From positions 3,026,130 through 3,090,129 of the forward strand of contig NC_089767.1 of the NCBI RefSeq assembly GCF_040412425.1: DNA of 64,000 nucleotides, in the 5' to 3' direction. The position numbers were made by a program, and so were the translations under genes. Numbering within the stretch: the first letter of the stretch is position 1; the number at the start of each line of letters is the position of its first letter. The notes under the pieces are model-generated. The model was not told where the DNA came from and made no database searches. It saw nothing but the letters and a program-made list of their open reading frames with translations. This document shows positions 35,148 to 45,757 of this stretch, piece after piece. The DNA is from Macrobrachium rosenbergii (Eukaryota; Arthropoda; Malacostraca; Decapoda; Palaemonidae).

Positions 35148-35522
35148 CAAGTAAAAAAAAAGTTTCTTCGGCGCAATCGAGTTTTCTGTACAGCCGCCAC
35201 AGCGTATAATCAAGGCCAATGAAAATAGATCTATCTTTCGGTGGTCTTGGTATAATGCTGTGTGAGCCGCGGCCCATGAAACTTTAACCACGGCCCGGTG
35301 GTGGGTGTCCTATATCGTTGCCAGAAGCACGATTATAGCTAACTTTAACCTTAAATAAAATAAAAACTACTGAGGCTAGAGGGCTGCAATTTGGTATGTT
35401 TGATGATTGGAGGGTGGATGATCAGTATACCAATTTGCAGCCCTCTAGCCGCAGTAGTTTTAAAGATCTGAGGACGGACAGACAGCAGCCGGCACAATAG
35501 TTTTCCTTTACAGAAAACTAAA
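35148..35522 (-). mobile_element. family A hairpin-chain element, full length, minus strand
   Basis: One of two full copies on the minus strand. From the + left: CAAGTAAAAAAAAAG, TTCTTCGGCGCAATCGAG, AATAGATCTATCTTTCGGTG, then the long stem, ending TTTACAGAAAACTA. Confidence 0.94.
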
Positions 35523-36209
35523 TTGAATATAAATTAAGTAAATAAATAAATAAAAATTTAGCAGTCGTATGTGGATTTCCTACATTTGGTGAGTTGAAAT
35601 ACCAACCCCCGCTCTTCCCACCCCCTCTATTCAGGGACTCCTAAGGGATTCCGAAAGCACGCCAGAAAGCAGAGAGTCCGATGTTTTGAAGAAGTCCTCT
35701 GCATGGACTTTTACTGGCTGCAATAGAACCGGGTTACACGGCAGACGATATTCAAGGTCGAGTAACAAAAAGGATTTACTTTGACGAGTGTGTCGACTCG
35801 AGTGGTTTTGTGACTGACAGAACTGGAGAGAAAGACAGAGAGAGAGAAATTAGGTTAAAATATGAACATTAACTCCTATTTCCTGTTTATTTTTATCATT
35901 CAGTATGTTATTGCTTGTTTTATGAAGTCCTCTATACGTTTTCTCATCTAGTGTCGATAAGGTAGTGTTTATTTTTATCATTAATTTTAAGAATACCGCT
36001 GATATTCTCACACGTGGCTGCTTTTGTTTTTGTGTTTGCGTTTTTGTTTTGATAACTTTGCTTTAGTCAGAAAAATTCCCATCACATGTTAATAGATGCA
36101 AGATTGCTGTCTTGCGCTCAAGAACTTTTCCGTTCTGGTACGATAGGCCCCAGGCAAGGTCGCCGTCATAATGCGTAGGATTTCTACATCATGATCGTGC
36201 GAGAACTTT

Positions 36210-36210
<1 letters not shown>
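35523..36210. other. single-copy DNA
   Basis: No coding signal or family member is recognised. Confidence 0.45.
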
Positions 36211-36266
<56 letters not shown>

Positions 36267-36317
36267 CTCCTTTCTCTCTCACTCTCTCTCTCTCTCAAAC
36301 ACACGCACACATACATA

Positions 36318-36382
<65 letters not shown>

Positions 36383-36396
36383 ACACACACGCACAT

Positions 36397-36480
<84 letters not shown>
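36211..36480 (+). repeat. three (CT)n-(CA)n composite units
   Basis: CT arrays at about 36211-36259, 36320-36378 and 36404-36449 each run into a CACACA-type stretch with an ACGCACATACATNCT spacer. The longest frames here (91, 113 and 130 codons) are repeat translations. Confidence 0.94.
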
Positions 36481-36484
<4 letters not shown>

Positions 36485-36576
36485 GCAAATATCATATACG
36501 CAACCCTTTTCATAAAGTCATATAAAGCTTAAATACAATAGAAGACGAAAATTGCTAAGAATGAACATAAGAGTAA

Positions 36577-36579
<3 letters not shown>

Positions 36580-36628
<49 letters not shown>
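36580..36628 (+). repeat. (CT)n microsatellite
   Basis: About 24 units. Confidence 0.97.
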
Positions 36629-36631
<3 letters not shown>

Positions 36632-36924
36632 CCGGTGCACGGCAGGTTTTCTGTCAAAAAGGCGGAAGGGTTCGTTCCCATGCGTCCTTGATTTGCTGAG
36701 CATTCCTGTATGTGATTGATTGCTGTAGCTCCGCCTGGCCTTCGTAGGCTTTGCTGTTAAAAATATTACTGTGGGTGGAACCTAGTACAGTACTGTATCT
36801 GCCTCAGTGTTCCTTCTATCATCTTATTCAACAGCCCCTCCTGCGTGCTTGTAAGTATTCTAATTTTATGCGTTTGCAGGCAGATGAACAGATGTGGCTA
36901 TCTGTTTACAAATGTATATGTACA
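36629..36924. other. single-copy DNA
   Basis: Nothing recognised. Confidence 0.4.
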
Positions 36925-36975
36925 CATAAATTTCTGACTCACATCGGGACCGAACCCCGGTCTTTCAAGTGAGAG
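36925..36975 (-). mobile_element. family E tRNA-like fragment
   Basis: ATAAATTTCTGACTCACATC, GGGACCGAACCCCGGTCTTTC and AAGTGAGAGG match the left arm of the family E inverted repeats. The right arm is absent. Confidence 0.7.
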
Positions 36976-37117
36976 GTGTTGTGGTTGTCTGTCGGTATTT
37001 AAATGTGCGATTATTAATTTTTTTTTTTTTTTGCAAACTCTCCCGTAAAATACTATGTATAACCATATGCGTGAAGAAATTTATACAGCCGTTCATTTGA
37101 GTGGAAACTTTCTTCTT

Positions 37118-37120
<3 letters not shown>

Positions 37121-37181
<61 letters not shown>

Positions 37182-37308
37182 TCCTCGGGAAAGAGGAAGG
37201 ACAGAAAAACATGTGATGCTAACAAGAAAGACATGTCAAGAGATGAGCGAGAGGAATTTCTTGCAAGTCTGGAAATAATGGCGCTGAGAGCGGATATATT
37301 AAAAAGTG

Positions 37309-37376
<68 letters not shown>
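37121..37376. repeat. (GA)n and (CT)n facing each other
   Basis: GA array 37121-37178 and CT array 37312-37376, about 133 bp apart, are complementary and could pair. The 153-codon minus-strand frame here is mostly repeat. Confidence 0.95.
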
Positions 37377-37380
<4 letters not shown>

Positions 37381-37667
37381 AAAGAGTTGCTTTTCCCGTG
37401 TCAATCTGATTGGGTGTCCTTTTCAATGATTCCCTGTGTATGCATCTTTGTTGCCAGTGTTATAAATGATATCCTTAGATTAGATCTGTTTATTTATCCA
37501 TTTGTTTGTTTCCCCCCGTCTCGATGCCGTAGTAGGGCCTCCTTAAACAGCCTTCCCTTATTTATGCTCCCAACGAGCTGCTGCTCTCCATTTTAAAGTC
37601 GTTATCCAACATCTCATCTAAAATTCAGGGATGCTGAGAATGGAATTACATTGCTCCTTCTTGGCAC

Positions 37668-37671
<4 letters not shown>
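37377..37671. other. single-copy DNA
   Basis: Nothing recognised. Confidence 0.4.

Positions 37672-37760
<89 letters not shown>
37672..37760 (+). repeat. (CT)n microsatellite
   Basis: About 44 units, one of the longest CT arrays here. Confidence 0.98.
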
Positions 37761-37762
<2 letters not shown>

Positions 37763-37825
37763 GTTATTGTAGTTTAACATTCTCTTCATTTTTATGCTCT
37801 ATGTAAGTTTTCATCTTGTAAAGTA

Positions 37826-37976
37826 TGTATGTATGTATATGTATATATATATATGCATATATATTTAATATATATATATATACGTATGTGTGTATAAACA
37901 TACATATACACAGACACGCATATATATATACATATATGTACTGTATAATATACATACATACATACACACACACATA

Positions 37977-38041
<65 letters not shown>
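37826..38041 (+). repeat. AT-rich low complexity and (AT)n
   Basis: Degenerate TATG/TATA/TACA sequence leads to about 64 bases of pure AT (37978-38041). Confidence 0.95.
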
Positions 38042-38044
<3 letters not shown>

Positions 38045-38317
38045 AACATACATATATATGCTTGACTTTGCTGGAAATATCCACAACATCAGCTGCTCAG
38101 TGTATGTACACCTAGCTTCAAATGAATGAGCTGCAACGCCCACACACTGCGCCACCCACTTCACCTTGCTACTCTCCCCCCCCCCCACAAAAAAAAGGAA
38201 CTTATGAATATTCTTTTGAAGCCGTGGTATTCCCAGGACTCAGTGGAAGATGTCCCTGGCTGTCAATTACATCACAGCTTTTTGTCGCGCCTGCGTTTGC
38301 TGCCAGATCACCTAACG
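38042..38317. other. single-copy DNA
   Basis: Includes a C run at about 38177-38187. Frames of 86-90 codons extend from here into the hAT-like element and are not supported. Confidence 0.45.
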
Positions 38318-38393
38318 CAGTGGTTCTTAAATTTTTTAAATGTATGCACCCCTTTCGAATCAGCGGTCAGTTCTCGCACCCCCTGAATTGCTG

Positions 38394-38427
<34 letters not shown>

Positions 38428-38608
38428 TTATTGTTATTATTATTATTTTTATTATTTTATTTTATTTTATTTTTATTTGCTTGCAGAAAAAAGGTAACGT
38501 GTATATGAAAACATATTTTACTTTAATTATTCATAGGCATCCTCGCACCCCTTAGGAACCGGCTTCGCACACCCTAGGGATGCGAGCGCCCCTGGTGAAG
38601 AACCACTG
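38318..38608 (+). mobile_element. hAT-like non-autonomous DNA transposon, 291 bp
   Basis: The left end CAGTGGTTCTTAAATTTTTT and the right end GTGAAGAACCACTG have a complementary CAGTGGTTCTT terminus, as in hAT/Charlie-type elements. GCACCCC motifs lie inside both ends. The 8-bp flanks ACCTAACG and TCCTGACA match at 5 of 8 positions, as expected of a decayed 8-bp duplication. An (ATT)n tract (about 38409-38450) lies inside. There is no transposase. Confidence 0.8.
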
Positions 38609-38833
38609 TCCTGACACAGCCATGGCTTCTGCATTTCCAGAAACAGCTGAATGGAGATTTAAACTTCCCAGGAAACTCTTTCTCTGATTGTCCTTCTTTT
38701 TCCATTTCGACAATGCATTTTTCCCTTCGCTAAGTTCAACTTCATCCTCATATTCCTTCCACTTTTTCACTTGGCTCCACAGTTTTCCTGAGTGTCCCTC
38801 TTTATATATATAAAATATCCTCTTTATATATAT

Positions 38834-38837
<4 letters not shown>
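38609..38837. other. single-copy DNA
   Basis: Nothing recognised. Confidence 0.4.

Positions 38838-38922
<85 letters not shown>
38838..38922 (+). repeat. (AT)n microsatellite
   Basis: About 42 units, preceded by a duplicated CCTCTTTATATATATAAAAT. Confidence 0.96.
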
Positions 38923-38925
<3 letters not shown>

Positions 38926-38997
38926 TATGTGTATAAAGTATATTAGTCATTGGTCAGTTTCTTTTTTTATGATTCTATTTGTAAATATAGGCTTCCG

Positions 38998-39001
<4 letters not shown>

Positions 39002-39058
<57 letters not shown>
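39002..39058 (+). repeat. (CT)n microsatellite
   Basis: About 28 units. Confidence 0.97.
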
Positions 39059-39060
<2 letters not shown>

Positions 39061-39418
39061 ATGGTTGCTTCCTCTTTCCTATTCCTTATCGTGCTTTACA
39101 TTTCCTGGATCTTAGAATTTCCTCAGATGATTCTCACTCCTCCTCCTCTTCCTCCTCTTCCTCCTCCTCCTCCTATTTCTCTCCCCCTCCTCCTCCTCCC
39201 CTTGTCTTTGCCATATCGCGTTCGTTCGACACAAGGCCGTTTACTTTGTCATTCCAGCGCGTCCTCGTTGTCCAAAGGTCGGGTTTCGGATTAAGAATTT
39301 ATTCTCACTTTGTTTACGGAATGCCTTCGGGTGAAGCCTGTGTCCGGAGGAACGGGAGTTGTTTAGTTAGCGTTTCTCCCCTTCTGGTTGTCATAGGAAA
39401 CAAGGTGCGCGCACACGC
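39059..39418. other. single-copy DNA with CCT-rich stretch
   Basis: 39135-39205 is a CCT/CTT trinucleotide-like pyrimidine run. The rest is unique. Confidence 0.5.
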
Positions 39419-39443
39419 AGACACACACACACACACACACATA

Positions 39444-39508
<65 letters not shown>
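39419..39508 (+). repeat. (AC)n(AT)n compound array
   Basis: About 22 bases of AC and 68 of AT. Confidence 0.96.
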
Positions 39509-39515
<7 letters not shown>

Positions 39516-39991
39516 TACACTTTGTAACATTATGGTATTGTTCACTGATTTTGTATTTCTTTGATTGACGTCTCATTTCAAGGTAATATTATTCACAACA
39601 GAATTACTGTTGAATACAATGAGGGTATTTATTTGTATTTCTGCTTTACCTTATCTTATCTCTCCTTTACTACCTGTTTCGTTTAGTTAATAATTTCCAC
39701 ATTTTATTGTTACCTAAGCTCTGTTGTGAAGAGTATTTCATAATAAGTTTCGTGTTCAAGTTATCCCGAGGAACAAGAGGTTAAACATGGAGCCACCGAC
39801 ATAGTGACAGTTGTTCAGGACATTCCATTTTTACTTTTAGTTCAAGACTTGAATTTCCCTTTACTCCTTAATCCACGGCGTGAATATGTTCTTAGTATGG
39901 AAGGTCTTGAATCATTAGGGCCTTGGTTCTAAGGTGTAATATCTCAATGCCGAGATTAATGATGCGAAGTAATATTTATCCTTCACCCGGC

Positions 39992-39994
<3 letters not shown>
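39509..39994. other. single-copy DNA
   Basis: Nothing recognised. Confidence 0.45.
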
Positions 39995-40031
<37 letters not shown>

Positions 40032-40180
40032 GTGGTAGCGTCTGACCCACTGTCGTGGGAAAAAAAGTAAAAAAAAAAAAAAAGATCTGCAAGGTCGACC
40101 AGTTGGTGACTATATTCCACAGCATCCTTGGCTGAGATTCTCTCTGTTCTACGAGTTATCTTCAGAGTGTGGCGTTTTAG

Positions 40181-40240
<60 letters not shown>
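39995..40240 (+). repeat. two (CT)n arrays
   Basis: 39995-40028 and 40182-40240. An A run lies between them at about 40068-40083. Confidence 0.95.
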
Positions 40241-40242
<2 letters not shown>

Positions 40243-40376
40243 GTAAATCCATCAATTTTTCTGTCTGCGATCCTCTTCAGGTGTTTGTTTTCCTCAGAGC
40301 CATTACAATCTGTCATCTGCTGCTGTTTGGACAAACCTGATACTGATAAATTTGTATTACTCCATTATACTGCATC

Positions 40377-40378
<2 letters not shown>

Positions 40379-40446
<68 letters not shown>

Positions 40447-40475
40447 GATACCTGACTTTTGAAACTGAACAGTTT

Positions 40476-40531
<56 letters not shown>

Positions 40532-40556
40532 ACCTGACTGTTGAAACTGAACAGTT

Positions 40557-40616
<60 letters not shown>

Positions 40617-40704
40617 CCTGATTTTTTAAACTGAACAGTTTGTGAGAGAGAGAAAGAGGGAGAGAGCGAGAATACGAACACCTGACTGTTGAAACTGAAC
40701 AGTT

Positions 40705-40777
<73 letters not shown>

Positions 40778-40805
40778 ACGAACACCTGACTGTTGAAACT
40801 GAACA

Positions 40806-40873
<68 letters not shown>
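40379..40873 (+). repeat. composite minisatellite: (GA)n with a 35-bp spacer, six arrays
   Basis: GA arrays near 40379, 40479, 40559, 40643 (degenerate), 40708 and 40813 are separated by five spacers reading CACCTGACTNTTGAAACTGA then ACAGTTTGTG. The same spacer occurs in diverged form at 7.7-8.56 kb. The 194- and 253-codon minus-strand frames are SLSL translations with the spacer read as TVQFQQSGV. Confidence 0.95.
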
Positions 40874-40876
<3 letters not shown>

Positions 40877-41196
40877 TAAGGCCGCAATTTCCACCACAGG
40901 TCATATGTCGGTTTAACGAAGCGGGCGGGTTTATCTTTCGTTCTTGTATCATTATCCGGCAACCAACCAGACATATCGCATATCTTGCAAGAGTTACGTA
41001 TCTTTGGTATTAGTCTCTCGGTTGTTTTGTTGTCGAATACTTCCTTGATGTGGGTTATTCTCGGTGCACTGGGCAGCGATCCTTTCCACATGTTATCATT
41101 CGTGATCTTATTTTTCATGTCTGTTCATTAATATTCGAGAGGTTTCTGTATGAGTACTGTTTAGCAATAATGATTGGTTTACATACATAACTTTAA

Positions 41197-41204
<8 letters not shown>
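40874..41204. other. single-copy DNA
   Basis: The N-terminal half of the 253-codon frame lies here (about 85 residues, minus strand). No domain is recognised. Confidence 0.45.
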
Positions 41205-41263
<59 letters not shown>

Positions 41264-41290
41264 GTATATGTATATGCATATATAATGTAA
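41205..41290 (+). repeat. (GT)n(AT)n then TATG-rich tract
   Basis: Short GT, about 37 bases of AT, then TATGTATG repeats. Confidence 0.92.
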
Positions 41291-41794
41291 AGCCGGGGAC
41301 GAAGCAGTTGTCTTTGGTGAATATTATTCCTCATGTGTAGTGAAATTAGATGCCTAACGATATTTGTGGCTTTAGAACTGATAAATATTCATATATGTAT
41401 ATACATATATATATATATACACATACATACATACATAATTCGTTTTACATTTTCTCCCGTTCAAGAATTTCTTGGTTTATTCTTACTGTTGTACCACATA
41501 TGTATAATTAAATTGACACTTTCATCATGGTCATTTCAGGTCATGTTTTTATGCCGAACTTTTGCGGTCACGTCAGAATTATTATATGCCACAAAGTTGT
41601 CGAGTTACAGGTTCGATACGCGTGCTGCATCAGAAGAGAGCCTGTTCTGTATTCGTGAAATGTGACTTCACACCTACAAATATGCTCAGGAATATCTGCT
41701 CCGACAAATAATGTGGCGCGTGACGTTTGGAATTGACGGCCGACTGACCTCTTCATTTCGTCCTCGCTTTTCCTCCAGCTCCATGACATCGAGG
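41291..41794. other. single-copy DNA
   Basis: Frames of 110 (+) and 73 (-) codons have no recognisable domain. Confidence 0.45.
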
Positions 41795-41910
41795 AGGATA
41801 GTGCCGTCAGTGCACCTCACGTTGTGCACTGTAGGCATTACTTAAGATCCTTTGCAGCGTCCCTTCGATCCATATAGCTGCAAGCCCTGGAGGTACAGCA
41901 AAAGGAATAG
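41795..41910. mobile_element. family B head joined to an inverted family B piece
   Basis: 41795-41887 (+) is the 5' part: GTGCCGTCAGTGCACCTCAC, GGCATTACTTAAG and CAGCGTCCCTTCGATCC. 41888-41910 reads GGAGGTACAGCAAAAGGAAT, the complement of an internal family B segment. The LINE 3' UTR follows at once. Confidence 0.75.
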
Positions 41911-42350
41911 GGCCATTGACTTGAAATTCTTTAAGCTTCCAAAGAATAGGCTGTTCATTAGGAAGCAAGAGACGGTAAAGGGAAATACAGAAAGAAGAGA
42001 CCTCGCTTATCATTAAGAAAAAGTAAAGTAATAAATAGATAAAAATGTATTAAAATGCAAGGAGGATAACATTAGGGTAGTAATTCATCGCATCTTTGCT
42101 TGAATTTTTGGAGTTCCAATTGCACGACATCTGAAGGGTGGCTGTTCCACAGTCCAACGGTGTGAGGAATAAAGGACCTCTGGAACTGAGAAGTTCGACA
42201 GCGAGGCACATTTACCACTGCACCTTGGTCCTGCTGCTCAGCGAATCTGGGAGGACGCTGGTGTCCGGTGCACCATTTCCTGAAGCTCTCATTTTTTTTG
42301 AAGCCAATATGGATCCCTTGTCCATGAGGTTGTTCGATAAAGGTATATGA
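41905..42350 (-). pseudogene. LINE family C remnant: ORF C-terminus and 3' UTR
   Basis: On the minus strand a frame reads RCRTSQFQRSFIPHTVGLWN, then SHPSDVVQLELQKFKQRCDE and LLP before a TAA stop at 42074-42072. The RSF(I/V)P.TV.LWNSLP...FK pattern is typical of the extreme C-terminus of non-LTR reverse-transcriptase ORFs. Below the stop lies the 3' UTR also seen at 22.4, 25.9, 49.4-50.1 and 55.4 kb. The FK.RC....LP stop is conserved in two of those copies. It is 5' truncated and dead. Confidence 0.85.
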
Positions 42351-42354
42351 TAAA

Positions 42355-42720
42355 GGTAATCTTTGTGAAGGCTCATTTGTGAAATTGAGGCTGTCAAGCC
42401 AAGCACTTGGGCACTGTCAGCTTTCAGCGATTAAGTCAGTGAAAAGAGGGTGTTGGAGTGGTTGGACAGCAAGGTAATGAGATTGAGAAAATAAAGGAAA
42501 AATGATGAAGTAAAAGGTTCTGAAGGTGGAACTTGGTAAATATCTCACAGTTGCACTAAGAGGTAATAGTCAGAGAGGTTGGATAGCAAGGTTGAAGAAA
42601 GGGAGCGGGAATAGAAGTAAAGTTTAAGCTAAAAAGTGGGTTCAGCAAGGGGCTATAGCAAAGTCCCTTCAATAATGCCTACGTTACACCACGTGAGGCG
42701 CACTGACGGCGTGTTACTCT
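42355..42720 (-). mobile_element. family B2 retroposon, near full length
   Basis: On the minus strand: ACACGCCGTCAGTGCGCCTC, GTAGGCATTATTGAAGGGAC, CTTGCTATCCAACCTCTCTG, CTCTTAGTGCAACTGTGAGA and CAAGTGCTTGGCTTGACAGC. It is colinear with family B over its length but clearly diverged in the middle. The copy at 22895-23090 shares that middle. Confidence 0.8.
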
Positions 42721-42737
42721 AAAGTTTCCTTTCTCTT

Positions 42738-42949
42738 TCCCCGTAGTCGGGTAATGCCGTCAGTGCACCTCACTGGGTGCACTGTAGGCATTACTAAAGG
42801 TTCTTTGCAATTTATTCATAGTGCAACTGCCAGGTTTTCCTCCTGTTACACCTTTCAAACCTACCTGCTCTCAATTTCCTTTCCAGTGCTGAATGACCTC
42901 ACAGGTCCCAGTGCTTGGCCTCTGGCCTAAACTCTATATTCCATTCCAA
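42738..42949 (+). mobile_element. family B retroposon with internal deletion
   Basis: The 5' end CCCCGTAGTCGGGTAATGCC is intact, then GGTTCTTTGCA joins ATTTATTCATAGTGCAACTG, removing about 100 bp of the C/T-rich middle. It lies head-to-head with the B2 copy ending at 42720. Confidence 0.92.
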
Positions 42950-43301
42950 TACATGTTTTATGATATTCCTTTTTGAATTCCTCTCTTTGTCAAGTCAACC
43001 ATTACACTTATTTGCGCAAAGTTATAAAAAGATGACAGAACTCATAAATCACACCTTTGTATCGCCATCACCTTCTGTCATCGCGAGAGCGGAAACATCA
43101 CTCACTCGGTGATGACCAAGTTATGTGATTTTCAAGGACACTGGATGCCCGCCCGTCCGTGGATATAACTGGAGAAAAACAAAGGGTTGTCCATCAACAA
43201 CTCGTTCATTGGCTCTCTTTCCGTTAATGGAGTGTTGGTCTTTTCACTCTTTTTACTCCTTTCTTTATCAAGACTTTGTTCATCATGGAGGTATGTAACC
43301 T
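42950..43301. other. single-copy DNA
   Basis: Nothing recognised. Confidence 0.45.
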
Positions 43302-43623
43302 TTTAGTTTTCTTTAAAAGAAAACTATTGTGCCGGCTTTGTCTGTCCGTCCGCACTCATTTTGTCCGCCCCTGGTCTTAAAAGCTACTGAGGCTAGAGTT
43401 TTTATTTTATTTAAGGTTAAAATTAGCCATAATCGTGCTTCTGGCAACGATATAGTATAGGCCACCGCCGGGCCGTGGTTCAAGTTTCATGGGCCACGGC
43501 TCATACAGTATTATATCGAGACCACCAAAAGAAGATCTGTTTTCGGTGGCCTTGATTATACGCTGTAGCGGTTGTACAGAAAACTCGATTGCGCCGAAGA
43601 AACTTCGGCGCATTTTTTACTTG
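43302..43623 (+). mobile_element. family A element lacking its long stem-loop
   Basis: GCTACTGAGGCTAGAG joins directly to TTTTTATTTTATTTAAGG. The distal left arm, loop and whole right arm of the long hairpin are gone, while both ends and the other hairpins remain. Confidence 0.93.
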
Positions 43624-43777
43624 TTTATATATCAAGTGAAGCATTCCGAAAGTATTTTTGTTTTAGGAGTTTAAAGATATTTTTTAATGCAACCAGGAGC
43701 CTCTTTCTATTCAAAGAATTTCGCTGGATTTGTGCAGAATTTGTTTGAAATTTATATATTAACCCGATAGAGTGATT
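43624..43777. other. single-copy DNA
   Basis: Contains AATTTATATATTAACCC, a partial match to the sequence after the next element. Confidence 0.5.
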
Positions 43778-44088
43778 CCCGTAGCCGTCAGTGCACCTCA
43801 TGCGGTTGACTGTAGGCATTATTTTGGTTCTTTGCAGCATCCCTTTTTCCCCCCTAGCTGCAACCACTTTCATTCCTTTTACTGTACCTCCTTTCATATT
43901 CTCTTTCTTCCATCATACCTTCCACCCTCTCTAACAATTGTTTCACAGTGCAACGGAGAGGTTTTCCTCCTGTTACACCTTTCAAACCGTCTTACTGTCA
44001 ATTCCCCTTCCAGCTCTGAATGACCTCATAGGTCCCAGCGCTCGGTCTGTGGCCTTAAATTCTACATTCCAATTCCAATTCCAATTCT
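43778..44088 (+). mobile_element. family B retroposon, near full length
   Basis: CCCGTAGCCGTCAGTGCACC (short head deletion) through CCCTAGCTGCAACC to CTGAATGACCTCATAGGTCC and a CCAATTCCAATT tail. The flanks AATTTATATATTAACC (43748) and AATTTATATACTAACC (44101) look like an old, long target-site duplication. Confidence 0.92.
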
Positions 44089-44116
44089 TTCTTTTTCAAG
44101 AATTTATATACTAACC

Positions 44117-44504
44117 TATTAAGGTGACGCTTTTGTTGGCAGTCGGTCAAACAGTCTGCTGTTCTGGCCTCTTTTCCTCGACCTCAGAATTTCTTAGCTT
44201 TTGTGTCTCCTGAGTGACCGGTCTCTCATATCGTTTGTTTCCATTTAATTCCAACAGGAGCGAAGAAGGCTCGTTTTAAGTTTTGGTCATTGCGTAGCGT
44301 AGATCGTATTTTTCTCCACTTAAAAACACTCAGTGACACACACACACACACACACACTCGTACACACAACACACCTATATGTATGTATGTGGAATCTACT
44401 GGTTACTTTTTGTGCCAGATACATGTGTAATTGTAATAGCCACAATGCGTTCTTAACTTCTCGAATTCTTCCCGCGTTTTTGAATACGCTTGTCACTACA
44501 AAGC
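44117..44504. other. single-copy DNA with short (AC)n
   Basis: AC repeats lie at about 44336-44357. Otherwise nothing recognised. Confidence 0.45.
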
Positions 44505-44590
44505 CTTAAGATCCAAGGGCAAGAAATATGAAGAAATTATGATGTCCGGTAGCGGGAAACGAACCCAGGTTCCATAATCACAACTAAGTC
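44505..44590 (-). mobile_element. tRNA-like SINE fragment
   Basis: On the minus strand, GGAACCTGGGTTCGTTTCCC (B-box-like) is followed by GCTACCGGACATCATAATTT and CTTCATATTTCTTGCCCTTG. Its 5' side borders the GT/AT microsatellite. Confidence 0.6.
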
Positions 44591-44593
44591 GTG

Positions 44594-44605
44594 TGTGTGT
44601 GTATG

Positions 44606-44685
<80 letters not shown>

Positions 44686-44748
44686 AAATATAATATACAT
44701 TTAAATGTAATATACTATATAGCTATATATATATATATATATATATAT
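44594..44748 (+). repeat. (GT)n/(AT)n array and AT-rich tract
   Basis: Short GT and TATG lead to about 70 bases of AT, a short unique gap, and a second AT run (44720-44748). Confidence 0.95.
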
Positions 44749-45284
<536 letters not shown>

Positions 45285-45300
45285 TTTTGTGTGTGTGTAT

Positions 45301-45469
45301 CACAACGTCGTGTTACATTGGAGGAATAACTCCTTATTACCGGTTCCTTACAGCAAATTTAAGATTAAATATGGCATATGGCGAAAAAAGTTTACGACAT
45401 GGAATGCAATATATGTTTATATATACATATGTATATATATATTGTATATATATATATATTATAACAGTA

Positions 45470-45508
<39 letters not shown>

Positions 45509-45526
45509 CATATACATATTTAACAG

Positions 45527-45593
<67 letters not shown>

Positions 45594-45757
45594 AATTTGC
45601 CTGCCTTCACAAACAGTACACATAAGTCATGAGTTATCGCAGTTACATTGCATTCCATACCGTACACTTTTTTCGTCGTATGCCATATTTAATCGTACAT
45701 TTCCCGTAATGAAGCGGTAATAAAGAATGATTCCTCTAATGCAACATGACGCTGGTG
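45301..45757. mobile_element. foldback family K: 115-bp arms around an AT core
   Basis: Left arm 45301-45416 and right arm 45643-45757 are inverted repeats. TTAAATATGGCATATGGCG pairs with CGTCGTATGCCATATTTAA, and GGAATAACTCCTTATTACCG with CGGTAATAAAGAATGATTCC. Between them are about 225 bp, mostly interrupted (AT)n. Identity of the arms is roughly 80% by eye. Confidence 0.82.

Noticed and set aside
40357..41118. 253-codon minus-strand frame, the longest in the window
   Set aside because: Two-thirds is SLSLSL from GA arrays and repeated spacer peptide. The rest shows no domain and no gene context.
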